Positions 23,001-35,877 are shown, numbered from the stretch's first letter. The stretch is 64,000 nucleotides of DNA from Ulota crispa (GCA_963920765.1 OY987249.1:6182188-6246187); one strand, 5' to 3'. Numbers and translations are program-made. Notes: generated from the letters alone by a model not told the origin.

Positions 23001-25178
23001 ATACTGGCTCTGCAGCTTCGGTGAGGTAAACAGCAAATTTCTCTAAAGGGAAATTTCCTTGTCCTCTAGATGCTCAAGCTGGAAATGTGACGTCCTCTTT
23101 TGAAACCATTGACTTTTGTATTTTTCAAAACTTAATTGAAAAGTGGAGCGTATGATTTTTTTTCTTACTATTGATATAATTTGATGCCTTCCTCAAAGCT
23201 TCTTTAATTATGTATTGGTCCTTTGAGCTTTTAGGGGTGAAGAGATGTGAGTAACCAGTTGGAAGGTTGCTGTTGTGCCTTACAAAATGGAAGAGATATA
23301 TCTGTATAAAACTCTGCAAGAATGAGGATTTTATCTTGTTTTTTTATTTTCATTTGCAGTAATATTCAAAGAGTGTGAAATTATGCTGCAGGAGATGAGA
23401 GAGTGCGAATACAATTTGCCAAGGTTGTTCCCAAGTATCTGGCTGTGCACATGCGGTTTGAGATGGACATGGCAGCTTATTCATTGTGTGAATTCGGAGG
23501 AGGTGACACTGAGAGAGAAGAGCTTCGAGCGTATCGGAAAGTGCATTTTCCAATTCTTGCAAAGTTGGAGCAGGAGGGAAAGTAAGCACGTTTCTTCTAA
23601 CCATGTCTAGAAAAATGACGTTTGTTTATCGAAGGCAGTCTTTTGAAAGAAAGCAAGACTTTTTTACTTTATGTTTTTAAAACTTGTAGACTGTTTCTAC
23701 ATCTAAGCATAATAATTGATGAAATCGGTATGCAGGTTGGGGTCTGCGGAAATGAACAGGGAGTTGGGCCATTGCCCTCTCATGCCAGAAGAGGGGTTTT
23801 TGATGTTAGCTGCCCTGGGGTTTAAGCGAGGCACCAGGATCTACTTGGCAGGAGCCCAAATGTATGGTGGCGACGCCAAGATGGCGGTTCTGAAGAATCT
23901 GTACCCCAACATTGTCACCAAAGAGGACATTCTGTCACCAAAGGAGATTGCACCTTTCCGCAACCATTCTTCTCAGGTAGGTTTCTTCTTCTAGGTCATA
24001 TCTCTGTGGAAAAAGCCTCAACGTGGGTATTGAATTCACTACTAAAACTCCTGCTACTCTAAAATTCCTAACTGCTTTGCAATAGAGACAGGGTTTTTTC
24101 TGCCTCTCCTGCCAAGCCAAGCTAAGACAAAAAATCGAAGTTTGCAATGCTAAGCTGATTGGCGATCATAGTAACTCTGAAGACATGTTTATACTTTTGC
24201 ATGGTTTCTCATTTCTATTTGTTACACTTTGGTACCTTCCCAAACGATATATTACAATGCCATTAGACATGGAAGTGGCCACTTTTGGCCATCTTTTCCC
24301 TTAGCAGTTTCTCCCTCTGTCCTTTTAAAAACGTCCAAAAGCTTCCTTGCGAAGGATTAACTATGTTTTTAGTCTTTGTGCTAGTGACACTATGCATTCT
24401 AGAATCAATATACCACCTACCAAATGTATGCAAAATCTCCAGCTTTGACGTTGTTGTTTCGGCACCCAAATTCCGTGCAAAAAGTACCATATTTGTGCAT
24501 TGCTGCCAGCTCCTCATTATTGATGTTTTAAAGATTAGTAGCAACAATGGTACCTCATATGGGCAAGGCCAAGCTTGCTGGGAGAGGAATGCTCTCTAAT
24601 CGCTTAACTTGCCCCCAGGAGATCATTGAACATGGCAAACTCTTTCTCAGCGTTTGAAATCAGCAAAAGAGAGCTTTTTAGTGTTACAAGAAATGTGTCT
24701 GATTTGGAGCTTTTTAGAGGGCCAGAGGGAGTGGCAAGGAAGCTTCTTGGACGTTTTTAGAGGGACAGAGGGAGTACGATTTAACGTGTCTTCTGTCCGT
24801 CCATCTGAGTGCTTCAAATCCGCCCAATCTGAGAACTCTACTTCGATTTGTGTATAAATGCAGTTGGCAGTGCTGGACTACTTGGGTTGCGCACTAGCAG
24901 ACGCATTCGCCATGACGGATTCCGGCAGCCAGCTCTCCTCTCTGGTGTCTGGCTACCGCATTTACCACGGCTCAGGCCACGCTCCCACAATTCGTCCCAA
25001 CAAGAAACGGTTGGCTGCCATCTTTGATGATAACGCCACCATGGAATGGAGCCACTTCGAAGACAAGGTTCGCAAGCTCGTGAAGGAGACGAAGAAGATC
25101 GCCGTCCGCCCGGTCTCGCGCAGCATTTACAGGCACCCGCGGTGCCTGGAATGCATGTGTAAACACGATGCAGTGTAA
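20044..25178 (+). CDS. Plant protein O-fucosyltransferase (GT106/DUF246-type), 699 residues
   Basis: Eleven exons join in phase: 20044-20631, 20790-20873, 21067-21166, 21340-21416, 21543-21631, 22001-22121, 22235-22378, 22822-22972, 23392-23581, 23736-23976 and 24864-25178. The product is a type II Golgi protein. A serine/arginine-rich cytosolic tail is followed by a membrane anchor (about residues 155-177, LFFFVLFLWFALDWWYLSSL), a stem, then the catalytic domain. Family landmarks are YIIIKANGGLNQQR, ICNGVAVARLMNATLVLP, FGDIYEENYF, LQNMGNLIVERMR, AVHMRFEMDMAAYS (the H-x-RFE GDP-fucose-binding motif), YLAGAQMYGG, LAVLDYLG and a C-terminal SIYRHPRCLECMC. The family transfers fucose from GDP-fucose to protein or pectic acceptors in the secretory pathway; the acceptor cannot be told here. 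The ATG was chosen as the first in frame in exon 1. Intron 10 carries a Stowaway-like MITE. AATAAA at about 25315 is a likely polyadenylation signal. Confidence 0.95.
24311..24774. mobile_element. Stowaway-like MITE, CTCCCTCTGT family (copy 2), in an intron
   Basis: The termini are CTCCCTCTGTCCTTTT and AGAGGGACAGAGGGAG, with TA on the right only. The interior (CTCATATGGGCAAGGCCAAGC, GAGAGGAATGCTCT) matches the copies at 11366 and 56602. It lacks one of the two internal duplicated blocks and carries an extra terminal-like piece (GGGCCAGAGGGAG) at about 24720. It lies wholly within intron 10 of the O-fucosyltransferase gene, in the same orientation as the copy at 56602. Confidence 0.88.
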
Positions 25179-25470
25179 TAAAACTAACCCTGCCTCCCCC
25201 TCACTCTCAAATCCTCTCATATTTTCATATTCTTTAGCAGTAGTTTTTTCTTACGGTGACGTTAGATTCGTGCGCTTCTCCCTTTGAAGCGAGATTCATG
25301 TTCCAGTGCAAGCAATAAAGGATATCGCAGGATGAAAAGCAGCCTGGTTTCGAGATCTACTACATCACCGTGACACACAAAGTCTGTAAGATTGGTCAGA
25401 GAGAGAGAGAGAGAAACCGATCTTTAAACAATGTCCCGAGTGGTGCTCCCCAAATGCAGTTTTTATTATA
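25179..25470 (+). other. 3' untranslated region and flank of the O-fucosyltransferase gene
   Basis: This holds AATAAA at about 25315 and a short GA microsatellite at about 25399-25415. No further coding content is seen. Confidence 0.5.
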
Positions 25471-26168
25471 AGGGAAAATTTTATGGATACCCCTGAAATC
25501 TGCGATATTTGTACAGATACCCCTGCTTTTTCAAAAATTGCACAAATACCCTTGGCATAGTTATTTTGCTTTTTCAAAATCATTGTTTCTAGATCTTGCA
25601 ATGAATGAAGCATAGGAACACACACAAAGATGGAACAACAGAATTGAAGAAAATACTTGCAAAACTACCTTGAGATGCTCCTTTGAGATGTCAAAGGTAT
25701 ATCTGCAATTATCACTACACTAGTATGCAGGCACATGCTTTGCATGAATTGGACATGTATGGGTAATGCAACATTTAATTTTACAAGAAAATAACATCTC
25801 ACAGATCATTTGGTCTAAAGTCTAACCTTAATGTATTTTACAAAAAGTCAATCTCACAATTGGTTTAGAATCTGACCTTGATGCACAATCATTTTGGTTC
25901 TTTTTGGAAACCAAAAGTTGTAACTGCCCTCATCACAATGCTCTTATTTTATACTTTGCTAGGAGGCATTTGGTATTTTGTTGTTTTTCTAACACATGGT
26001 TGAAGGGTGTTTGGTGTTCCATATTTGAGACATCTTTTATGTTTCAACTTCCACTAAAAAGTTCTAAAAGGTTCTAGAAAAGGGCGAGGAGTCAATTAGG
26101 GTTAGGCTCCCACTTAGTAATATAGATATATATTGCAAATTTCAGGGGTATCCATCAAATTTTTCCCT
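25471..26168. mobile_element. Long-hairpin MITE, AAATTTTATGGATA family (copy 2)
   Basis: The left end is AGGGAAAATTTTATGGATACC and the right end is GGGGTATCCATCAAATTTTTCCCT. The next blocks on each side (ATACCCCTGCTTTTTCAAAA and ACTACCTTGAGATGCTCCTT) are shared with the other copies. The middle (about 25700-26120) is extra sequence not found in copy 1. Confidence 0.75.
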
Positions 26169-26975
26169 TTTTATGCTAAAAATACCGCTAAATGTTCTGA
26201 GACTTATAATTCAACCCTAATGTTTGCGTTTTTGTTTTTGAAGGTATGTAGAATGTTGGTAGAAGCATTGGTAATTTGGCCACGGTTGTGAAGGTTGTTG
26301 GTACGGAGAGGGTTTTTGAGCTTTGGGAATGAGCTTATCTTAAAATGGACCCTTGAAAGGGAGATCTGAGATGTTTTTCGTTTCCCTTCTTAGTGAATTT
26401 CAGGATTCTTCCTTTCATGGTGTTTTTTGTGGAATATTCCAACTTAGTAAGCAGTCTTTGTCTTTGAGGCTATTGTGAAGCTGCTTGAGTGGATTTAAAT
26501 GCCGACCAAATGATTTCTAGTTTCTAGTTTGGTGCACTGAAAATGCTGTCACACTTGAGTGTTAACTTTGAGGTCCAAGCATGTTGTTTGGTCAAACCTC
26601 ATTTTGTGCCAAATTCAAATTTGGACTATCATGCAAATTCGGACCATGTTTGTAAAACATTGAAAGATCTGTTGACGGGCATAGATACGGGCATAGATAT
26701 TAGGTGTTTTGCACGTATCTTCCAAATTTTCTGTATATATCTCCAAACTTTCTTTTTTTGGATTAATGTTTATGAATTTTAAACATTCTATAATTACTCT
26801 TTTCCACCTTGAGATTGGATTTTTAAGATTTTGAACTCAACCAAGAGAAGGAGTTCAATCAAGAAAGTTGACTTTAACTAATTTCAAATTGCAAAGGGTA
26901 TACTTAGTTTTTACGGGGCCATGGTGGTGAGGAGATTTTGATATCATACACATCCTCTAAAACAAAAAGAAGCTC
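26169..26975. other. Intergenic, no gene recognised
   Basis: AT-rich sequence with small uninformative frames. Nothing repeated elsewhere in the window was noticed. Confidence 0.4.
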
Positions 26976-26979
26976 TTAA

Positions 26980-27184
26980 CCCCTAAATGCCTGAGGTCTT
27001 TTTTGAGCTTTTAGAAATTTGCTCTAAGTTGAACAAAAAGTCAACATTTTAATTAGTTATATTAGTTTAAAAAAAATTGTAACCGTACAAATTCAAACTA
27101 GATATGTTTAAGATCACATAGGAAAGGAAAACATAACAATATCTCTTATGGATTGAAAGATAATAATGTTTGATCATGAGGATG
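26980..27184. mobile_element. Truncated TTAA-family element (fragment)
   Basis: TTAA at 26976-26979 is followed by CCCCTAAATGCCTGAGG. The sequence then matches, in inverse orientation, the right ends of the elements at 53239-53879 and 54315-54957 (GTTTGATCATGAGG near its inner end). It stops exactly at a TTAA where the next element begins. Confidence 0.7.
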
Positions 27185-27188
27185 TTAA

Positions 27189-28560
27189 CCCCTAAATGCC
27201 CAAGCAATCAGATTTGGGTCTCTACAAAATTTTGAAGATGAATAAAGCCTTCTCAAATTACTATTTTTAGTATTTTATTTTTAATATAAGTTTGTTTTGA
27301 AGTCTATTTTCAACATCAAAAACTTGATTTTGAAAATTAAAGTTGATGATTTTTCTACTCAAGCTTTTATACAAGGGTGTCTAGGGTAGTTGCAAGAATG
27401 ACTTGCCAGTTGTGTCTCAAACACCCTTAAAACTGGTAGTACTATGTAGTACTATGAGTTTTTGAAATAATTCTTTTTTAAATAAAATAAAATATGGACA
27501 ATTTGTAAAGCACTTAAAATAGCATACTCGTGAATATTTAAACTTAGAAAATTTATATTCTAAAAGTTATGCACAAAACAAAATCACTAACAAAAAGCCT
27601 ATTTCTTTCTTGCTTTTTAGAAAATAGTAAAATAATTCAAAAAAATAAAATAAAAAATGGCCATTTGAGAACCCATTGAACACATTCACATGGTACAATT
27701 GCTTTGCTGGTTTGTATTTTGCCAATGAAGGGAGATAGGATGCCCACTTTGAAACAATGTAGAAGCCATGGAATTTATAATTTGCAAAACCCTTCTACAA
27801 ATGTATGTAAGCATGCTCCATAAACAACATCCTTTATTTTATAGCCCTAGAAAAGCTTTTTTGGACCCAAAATAGTACTAAAAAGTCCCAAAATGGCCAA
27901 GGTAGACACCTATTTTGGGGCTGCTTAAAAATAGCAAAATAATTTTAAAAAAAACCAAAAAATCATTAAACGTCAGTAACTTGCATGTTCACGTTACCCT
28001 ACAAGGACAAGTCAATATGACTTCTTTTGCAAAAGTTACAAGCAAAAAACAAGCTGCAGAAGGTGAGGGGACAGAATGTAGTACAGGTCATTCTTGCAAT
28101 CACCCTCCATTGCAATCTTGAGTTTTCTAGTATTGGAAGATCTTGAAAATGAGCCTCAAATACACTAGAGTTTGGAGAAAATTCCACATTAGAAATCCAT
28201 TTAAAATAAATCTAAGAGTAGATTTTGAAAGCCATAAATTGATTGAAGTTAGACATGTAATGACCTCAAACCTCAAATTTTTTCATGACCAAGTTTTTAG
28301 ATTTGACATGTGGAATGAGGATAAAAAGATTTCAAGTCACTTTTGCAATTTTAACACCCTTGCGTTTAAACATTATAATCTTTCAAACTATAAGTGATAT
28401 TGATGTGTTTTCTTTTCCCATGTAATCTTTAACATGTTTAGTTTAAATTTATAGAGTTACAATTGAAAAAAACTTGATGAAATATATGAAAAGGTTAATT
28501 GATTGTTAAATTTCATGAAAATTCCAAGAAGCTTAGATAGGCAATGGGCATTTAAATTGT
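27189..28560. mobile_element. TTAA-family element, rearranged, about 1.4 kb
   Basis: TTAA at 27185-27188 is followed by CCCCTAAATGCCCAAGC. Blocks at 27220-27400 and 28140-28480 match the elements at 53239 and 54315 (for example CATAAATTGATTG and CATTATAATCTTTCAA). About 0.7 kb in between is extra. The right end is decayed (CAATGGGCATTTAAATTG). Another family end (GGGCTTTAGGGG, then TTAA) is at 29341-29356 and may belong to this or a further copy. Confidence 0.55.
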
Positions 28561-30460
28561 CATCCCTTTCACTATAATTTCTCCGTTTAGGCTTGATTTG
28601 GAGAGACCTTTAAGTTTTTTAGAAATTAGTTAACATTTAATTTGATGTGTTAAAATCTTCCAATGTCCAAACCAAAATAAAATTATAAAAAATTACAATA
28701 TTTTCTGAAATCATGCCCCTATTTGTAATTAATTTGAGATTGTGCCCCCTATCTGTAATATTTTATGTTTTCATGCCCCTATTAGTAATTTCCCCAATAA
28801 ACTTTGAAGTTCTTTATTCTCCACAATTTTCAATATTTTGGAAATAAAATAAAATAAAATAAAGGAAGTAGATTGTTTATTACAACATTATGACCGTTGG
28901 GATTTGCATTTTTTATTTCAATAATAAAATTCTTAACAATTTAGTGATTTGACTCATTCTCTACTTCTTTTTACTTTTTATTTTTTTTTCCATGTGTTGT
29001 ATAGTTCCAATTGATTTGAAAATCCTCCCACACATACCTAACTTGGTCTTCTACATGGAAAAAATAAACCCCAACTTTGAGTAGAGCAATTTTTTTCATG
29101 TAAGAGAGGTCAAAGGCTTCTAAATTTTTTGGACAGCACGGAAAAAAATATTTTTTTCACTTCAAATGTAATTATCTCCCTTTTCTCCATCTAGAATGAC
29201 TTGATTTTTTCCCACAAGTACCTCTTCTTGTCTAAAACAAGATCCTATGGTTTGATTTACAAAACAAACTTTATTGCCTACTTTTCTACTCATTTGCCCC
29301 AAAGTGGCAATTTTCAATAACTTTCACAAAAAAATGGCTTGGGCTTTAGGGGTTAAGCTTCAAATATGATCAAAAAATTCTAATTTCTCCTCACCTTGTG
29401 ATATGGTTTTTAATTTTGGACTTTCGGGCCTTCTAAAACTTGATGAACATGTCATAATAGTAGTTATTTAATTTTAATTTCAATCCTTAGAATGTTTAAT
29501 CTTTGAGTGTTTCCTAACATCGACAAGTTTCAAATATCTAACCGCAAACTATACAATTAGGCATGTTCACTTTCCAAAAATTATAGAAAATATGTGTAAT
29601 GTCCTTTGTTCAATAAATTTGTACAACATTTCAATGTAATTTACTCCCATTTTCATAAAATAAGATGTTTTTGAAATTTTAAATTATTCTATCATATTTG
29701 AGGGTTCAAAAAAATGAAGGAGACTATTGCAGAAATTTATATATACATACTAGCACACCCTACGTGTCTGTTGTACCAACAAGGTCATGTCCTCCATGGC
29801 CTCTATATTCACAAAAAATATTCCATGGAATAACTTTAACTCAAACAAATTCAAGTTTAGATTCAAATCAATTTGCCTCTTCATCTCCCTCCCCACCCCT
29901 TTATATGTGAATTCCAAATTCAAATTGGAAAAAGATTCAATAGGTTCCACCAAAGATGTCCTCTCACACACAATGCCTATGTTCATCACTTTGCCCCTTG
30001 ACCCTTGGCAAATCACAAATTTTTAAATCATACTTTGCTTGCAACTACCAACTAATAGAGATAAGACTATTATAGAGATAAGATACAAAAGTGTTCAAAG
30101 ATGCCCATTGTACTAACAAAAGCAACAAGAATGACCTTGCAATAAGCAAATTTTGGGCTAGCAATCTTACTATAAAATATGCCCAATTTAAGAAATTTAA
30201 CCATAAATGATTGATTAAGTCACAAATGCCACTAATCTAATTCAAAGTAAAACCTCATTGTAAACCACTTTGTGCATGTACTCATCTCTCCACTTTATGC
30301 ATGCACCCCTCTTCCCCTTGTAAAAGGACAAACATATCACTGAAAGTTGCTAATCAGAATGAGCAGCTTAAAATGATGTATTCTTTTATATATAATAAAG
30401 TGTTTGTATTTTGGTTGTATTCCTTTATATGTAGAAAACGTCATATTCTACTATTAAATT
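28561..30460. other. AT-rich intergenic sequence, no gene recognised
   Basis: The phrase CATGCCCCTAT recurs three times at about 28714-28785, a small local repeat. A TTAA-family end lies at 29341-29356. The small frames at 29698-30026 have no recognisable content. Confidence 0.4.
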
Positions 30461-30510
30461 AAAAAAATCTTGTGTGTGTGAGTGTACATGTGTATGTGTG
30501 AGTGTACGTG

Positions 30511-31150
30511 TGTATGTGTGTCGATTTGATGAATTCATTTTTAGCTCAATGTCCACTTACAAATAAAGTACAGTACAAGTTTAACCAAAGTAGAATTTGG
30601 ATAAAAGTAAAAGTGCAAAAGTTATAAGTGGAGTTTTTTTATATAAATGCTAAATGGATGCTAAATGGATTTTTTAAAATAAATCTTAACCCATGTTAAA
30701 TGGAGTCCTCAATGTTCATTTAGTTGTGCTAAATGGATTTACAAACTTGCTTGTTATATATAACAATTAGTTGGTAAACCAATTTAGCAAAACTAAATGA
30801 ATAATGGTGAAATTAGGATTTGTTCAAAAACAAATCCATTTGGCATCCATTTAGCATCCATGTAGCATCCATGTAGCATCCATGTAGCATCCATGTAGCA
30901 TCCATGTAGCATCCATGTAGCATCCATGTAGCATCCATGTAGCATCCATGTAGCATCCATGTAACATCCATTTAGCATAGGTTGAGACTTACTTTAAAAA
31001 AATCCATTTATAATTTTTGCACTTTTACTTTTGTCCAAACTTGTACTCTACTCTATATTTAAATTTTCTTAATTTGATTAAATTAGTGCTCTATTATATT
31101 TTTAAGTGGGAATCAAACCAGAAATGAATTCATCAAACTGACATACACAC
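30511..31150. mobile_element. Hairpin element with a central 11-bp tandem array
   Basis: The left arm (about 30511-30680) and right arm (about 30985-31150) are inverted: TTTGATGAATTCATTT, GTACAAGTTT and AAAAGTAAAAGTGCAAAA at the left pair with their complements at the right, so the two halves can fold on each other. The array at 30842-30975 forms part of one flank near the tip. A partial third copy follows at about 31160-31290 (GCTAAATGGATTTACAAAC). A TG-rich microsatellite adjoins the left end. It has no coding content. Confidence 0.75.
30842..30975. repeat. 11-bp tandem repeat (TAGCATCCATG), about 12 copies
   Basis: Nearly perfect units of TAGCATCCATG with variants TAGCATCCATT at both ends and one TAACATCCATT. 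The minus-strand open frame through it (MDATWMLHGCY repeats) arises because an 11-bp unit without stops stays open, and is not a gene. Confidence 0.97.
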
Positions 31151-31290
31151 AATTTTTTAAAATTTGAATCTTAATCTATAATAAATGGATTTTTTTTTAT
31201 ATAAGTTTTATAACCTATGCTAAATGGAGTCACCACTATTTGTTTAGCCATGCTAAATGGATTTACAAACTACTATAACTTATGTAATCT

Positions 31291-31740
31291 CTAACAAATT
31301 ACTCACAACAAAATCAAAAGGACAATGTCTACATAGTGTATGCAAAAATGTATCTTAGAGATAGAGAAAAAAAAACATTAATTAATTTTTTAAATTTTTT
31401 GATTAAAGATGTTTAATGAGGTTAGAGTGTTTTAGTTTGTCTCAACTATCATGAACAACTATAAAAGTTAATTTTTTTATAACAAAAAACATCCAATTTA
31501 AAAAAATATAAAAGTGTAAAAAAATGAAAATTAGACTCTAATTTTAATAAGATTAATCTTAGCTCATGTTGAAGAGAGCTATCAAGGTCTTAATGGTTTC
31601 CACATGGTTTAATTAGTTGACAAAATTTTGCCAAGATCTTACCTCACGAGCATACTGGCAAATTTTACATAAGGAAAAATTGGTTGAACTAGGCACCAAT
31701 TGCCAAGAACTTGCTTGGACCAATCACAATGTTGCCTAAG
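31291..31740. other. AT-rich intergenic sequence, nothing recognised
   Basis: Mostly A/T runs; no frame or repeat of note. Confidence 0.4.
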
Positions 31741-33500
31741 ATGCGAGATGTGTAGCAGTCACCTTGCCGCCTCCCGTGAGCGTCAGCTCTAGCACGTCGC
31801 TCCCATCGGATCCTCCATGCTAGCTATAGCCAGCTGGCCCCATGATGGAGCGCTAAGGTGCTTGCACAAAGGTAGAGAGAAGTTAGGGTTTACTTGCAAT
31901 TTCTTTTTGTCGTCTTCTCCGTCAAAGCTCTGTGCCATGTCAATTCTTTGCTCATTGAATTCTTGTGTTAATTTCATAGTGCATAGACTAAGTGCTGTGA
32001 GTCACGAGTTTGCTTCAGTTCTCGCGCATGTTACTTTGTTGTTTGTTTAGTTTTGAAATTTAATGAATTGTTCTCTTCAATTAGCATGGTTGTGCTTGAA
32101 GGCTTGTTTATGGAGAGTGTAGAATTTAGGGCTTTGTTATTTTCTTTGCAATCTTAGGTACTTCCTTTTTTGTTGCTACAATCTTCTTCAATGCGCTGAG
32201 ACAACATTTGCAAGAGATTGTGAGTGCTGAGGGTTGGAAGGGCTGTGTTGTTGTTGAGGTTTGGGAATTGAGAGATGTTGACGCACAAAGGGGCGGGTAT
32301 GCCAAAGCTTGAGTTTTATTTCTAAATTGCAGCAAAGGAGTTTTGGTGTGGAAGTGCCCTTGAGCAAGAGGGGTTGTGGTAGGCTATTATCTACAAAAGT
32401 GTGGGAGGATTGTGTTGGAGGGGTCATGGTAGTTGCAAAGACGTGGGAGGAGACTACTCTGATCCAACAACCTACTTAATTAACAAGGAGAATCATGAAC
32501 CCTCTCTCCATTGTTTGATTTTTGTGTTGTGGGATTGTTGTGTTTTGCTATTTGTACTTGCACTCATTGCAGGACTCATTGCAACTTTGTTGTGTTGTGA
32601 GTGTTTCAATGTAGTATGATAAGTCATCCGGTAGCATTCAAGCACCATTCATCCATTGCATGGTACCCTAGGAGCTCCAAAAATTCTAGTTGCGCCAGCA
32701 GCCGCCGCCTTCATAGTTAGTTATGGTTTTTTGTGCCTTCATGTATCAAAAATGTTAGCAAAGCCTCTATGAACGCATTGCTCTTTGACCGCAAAGCATG
32801 CTTGGGAAACCTGTACAAAAAGAGCTAGAAATCTCTTTTTTCAGAAATCGGATCAATAAGCTCAAAGCCGCTTTGGCAGCGCTAAACATTAGGAGTTGGA
32901 AAGAGAAACTTAGTGTTGCCGCTTACATGTATTGTAGCCACAACATTCAATTGGAAGCAAAACCAAACAAATTGGAAGACCCAAGATTGAGATTCGATTT
33001 TAGCAGATCTGGATTGATATCGATTGCACAGGAGTGAATTGGCAGACATGGACGTTTTGATGAACGACGTGAGCTTTGGAGAGATGGATCTGGTATTGCT
33101 CTTGCCCTCGCAGATTGCAACAGGGTGGGCCTTGGCTAAGGGAGAATCCGGGACACACAACGCACTAGGAGGCCCCTAAGGCAAGCAACTAATTCCAGGA
33201 GAGAAGGGGAGACGAAGCAACCCCGTTAATGTTCTGCAAGTGCAGTTGCAACAACACACGGTGAATACACATGGCGCCGGCAATGGCGGGACAATAGGAA
33301 CAAAGCCGCAGCAGGCAGTGACCACATCACTAGGCAATGTGGATGAGACAACGGGGATGTACATGATATAGCAAGTTAGCTCGACCGTGTGACAAAGCTG
33401 CCGACATTCAAGGAGCAAGGAGTTCGGAGACATATGCTCAAAAAATCGCAACAAACGATAAGACCACAGGGAAAAGAGAAGTTCTAATTAAGAAGAGACT
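31741..33500 (+). other. Unassigned, less AT-rich sequence upstream of the LINE remnant
   Basis: Composition rises at about 31740 (GTCACCTTGCCGCCTCCCG) and stays moderate. Short frames, for example 32798-33037 with RINKLKAALAALN, show no family I recognise. It could be the 5' untranslated part of the LINE or another decayed element. Confidence 0.3.
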
Positions 33501-33977
33501 TAGACTCACCCAGTGGTGGACCGAAAGTGGAAACTTACGGTCAACATCTCCATAGAAAAACTCAAGGCATTACAGAAAAAGCAAGTGGAAGTGGGACAAT
33601 GCTCCATACTAGGAAGAATCATAGGCAGCGCTCCAGGTTTTTCTTCACTATGCTCCTTTTTTGCCGAGAGAAAAAAAGAGTGTTCTTACTTTTCCATTCA
33701 AACGTTAGCAAAGGGCTTCTTTTGCTTAGAATGCAAGTCAACAAATATTGCTCAACAATGGACAAGGTTAGGGCAGGTAGCTTGGAGGGAACGGGTGGTG
33801 GGTTTCTGTAAAATGCCTGAAGAATTCTTGGCAAATACACCCCTTCTAGAGCTCCAAGCTAGAACCTCTGGAAGGGTTCAATTTCCGAGCGTAGATCAGG
33901 TCTTACAAACCTCAAACTAGTTCAAATACCTAGGTGGGATGATAGAAGAGGTATTATCCGTGGAACCATAACTCTCA

Positions 33978-34262
33978 GTGTGCAAAAAGATAGCAAGTCT
34001 TGTTGTGAACATTAGGGTCAAGGATATATCTAGACTCCATGGGGTGATCAAAATTCCAATCACAAGAGGGGCAAAAAAGAACGTCTTTTACAAAGAGCAA
34101 TTAGTCTATTATTTAGGTCTTCCTGATCAATGTAATAGATGCCAAAGTTACGGCCACCTGATAGATGAATGCCCCTTAGCATCCCCATCTCGAGACTCAC
34201 CAAACAACATAACCATTAGACCGCCATCAGAATTCAAAATTCCACGTGATGTAGACACATAA
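33978..34262 (+). pseudogene. LINE ORF1 remnant with CCHC zinc knuckle
   Basis: The frame includes LVYYLGLPDQCNRCQSYGHL followed by IDECPL, a Cys-X2-Cys-X4-His-X4-Cys zinc knuckle as in plant L1 ORF1 proteins, which bind nucleic acid. The upstream frame at 33513-33920 (FCLECKS, WRERVVGFCKMPEEFL) is probably the preceding ORF1 domain. Stops separate the two. Confidence 0.75.
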
Positions 34263-35877
34263 GGAAAGACTATAGCTAGCGAGGGATGACCAATAGAGAG
34301 CCAGCCCATTGAACTCACACAGGAGACAAGTACAATGGTAAAAGAGCCCTTCCCAACATTGAAGGAAGCAGCAGCGTGCTCATCACAAGGGAAATAAGGC
34401 AGCTGAGTTGCCGCACCTCAAACTTTGATACCTGCAATGCTAGTAAAAGATCTATAAACTCACTTAGATAGGGGAACAAAGTGAGTATAGTAGAAGGATG
34501 GAATTGTGTGTGGTGAAAGGGTTGAGGGAAAGGGTCAAATATTCAAAAATGGGTCCAAAAGGAAGGCTGGGAACTCACAAAGACAGACCCAAAAAACCCA
34601 GCGCCAAAACCGGTTACCATGAACCCAACACTAAACTACTGCCTTACAAAGCTATATCTTAGCAAACTGGCAAACAAGAATGCGTCCCTGCCACACAAAG
34701 GGAACAGAGCCGCGCCAGCGCCGGACAGCTTGAAGGTCCATTTCTGTCTCAGCTCAAAAGATGGATCAGAGGAGATAGAATTAGTGCAGCTCCCATCAGA
34801 TGAGGAGGTAGAGTTAGTGTCCCCTCAAGGAGAGTCACCAAAACCCACCAATTTGACATGCAAGACACAAGGAAAAAGTCCAAAAGAGCTCTAGCTTCAT
34901 TAGGACCGGCCGGAAGAACTTGCCCTAGAGAGCAATAGAGAGGTCAATTTGATCTCCCGTGTAGAGACCAGATCACATGCCAAGAAAGGGAAGAAGCTTG
35001 CCCTTAAAAAACAGCTCAATATGCAAACCAAGGAGTTGAAAACTAAAAAGAAGAAATTGAAGGAAGGGAGAGTAGCTGCGGGAGAAAAATGGAGAGAGGA
35101 CCTAGTACACAAACCAACCCAAGAGTCCTTGTTCCTTAGAGAAACTCCACTCATAGGCCAATTTTGGGAAAAAAAGGAAAAGAACTCACAAAGCAAATCA
35201 CCAAAGGAGCTCCCAAATAATTTCTGGTCTGCATGCAGTGAGAAGGCCCTGCATAGCACATTCAACTTGAGACCAAAAGAGCATCAAGGCTAAATTTTTT
35301 AATCATTTGGCCTCTAGTGTACAAAGTTATAAAAGGTGGACGTGAGATGTTTCTAGATCCAGTGGGTATACACCCAAGCCTAACAGACGCGCTAAAACTC
35401 TCATTCAAAAAGGTTGATAGGGATCTAAAGGGTGTGAAGGAAAGGATACTCACAGCTATCAAAGAGCATTTACGCAGCTCCTTACAAAAACCGCCAAGAT
35501 TACACCACTGGGACTCAGTTACCTGGTCAGCAAAATGGGACTCTAAGGGAGAGTAAGCCGAGCTGACGGGACTAGTGGCAATAAAAGTGACAACAAAAGC
35601 TAATTGCTTGAAGGGTGTCAGCTCCACATGGTACGAGATCTGCAGCATCAAGAAACTTTCATAGTAGACTAAAAGATTCAAAGTCAACCCGCTTGTTGCT
35701 AAGTGGGATGGTGTGGCTGAGGTGATTGATGTACCAGAGCGGTAGTTTATCTTGCTGGAATTGCCCACTTGCAAAGCGCGACACCAGAGGAAAACAGATT
35801 GATATATCTTCCAAACAAAAGTTGACGCTAGCGCCTAGTGGTGTAGAGCTTGTAAGTCCCAAAAACCATCCAAATCT

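Noticed and set aside
30793-30978. Minus-strand frame with MDATWMLHGCY repeats
   Set aside because: It follows from an 11-bp tandem repeat without stops and has no gene structure around it.
31789-33460. Possible gene in the less AT-rich stretch before the LINE
   Set aside because: Frames are short, have no recognisable domain and no consistent splice pattern; more likely part of decayed elements.
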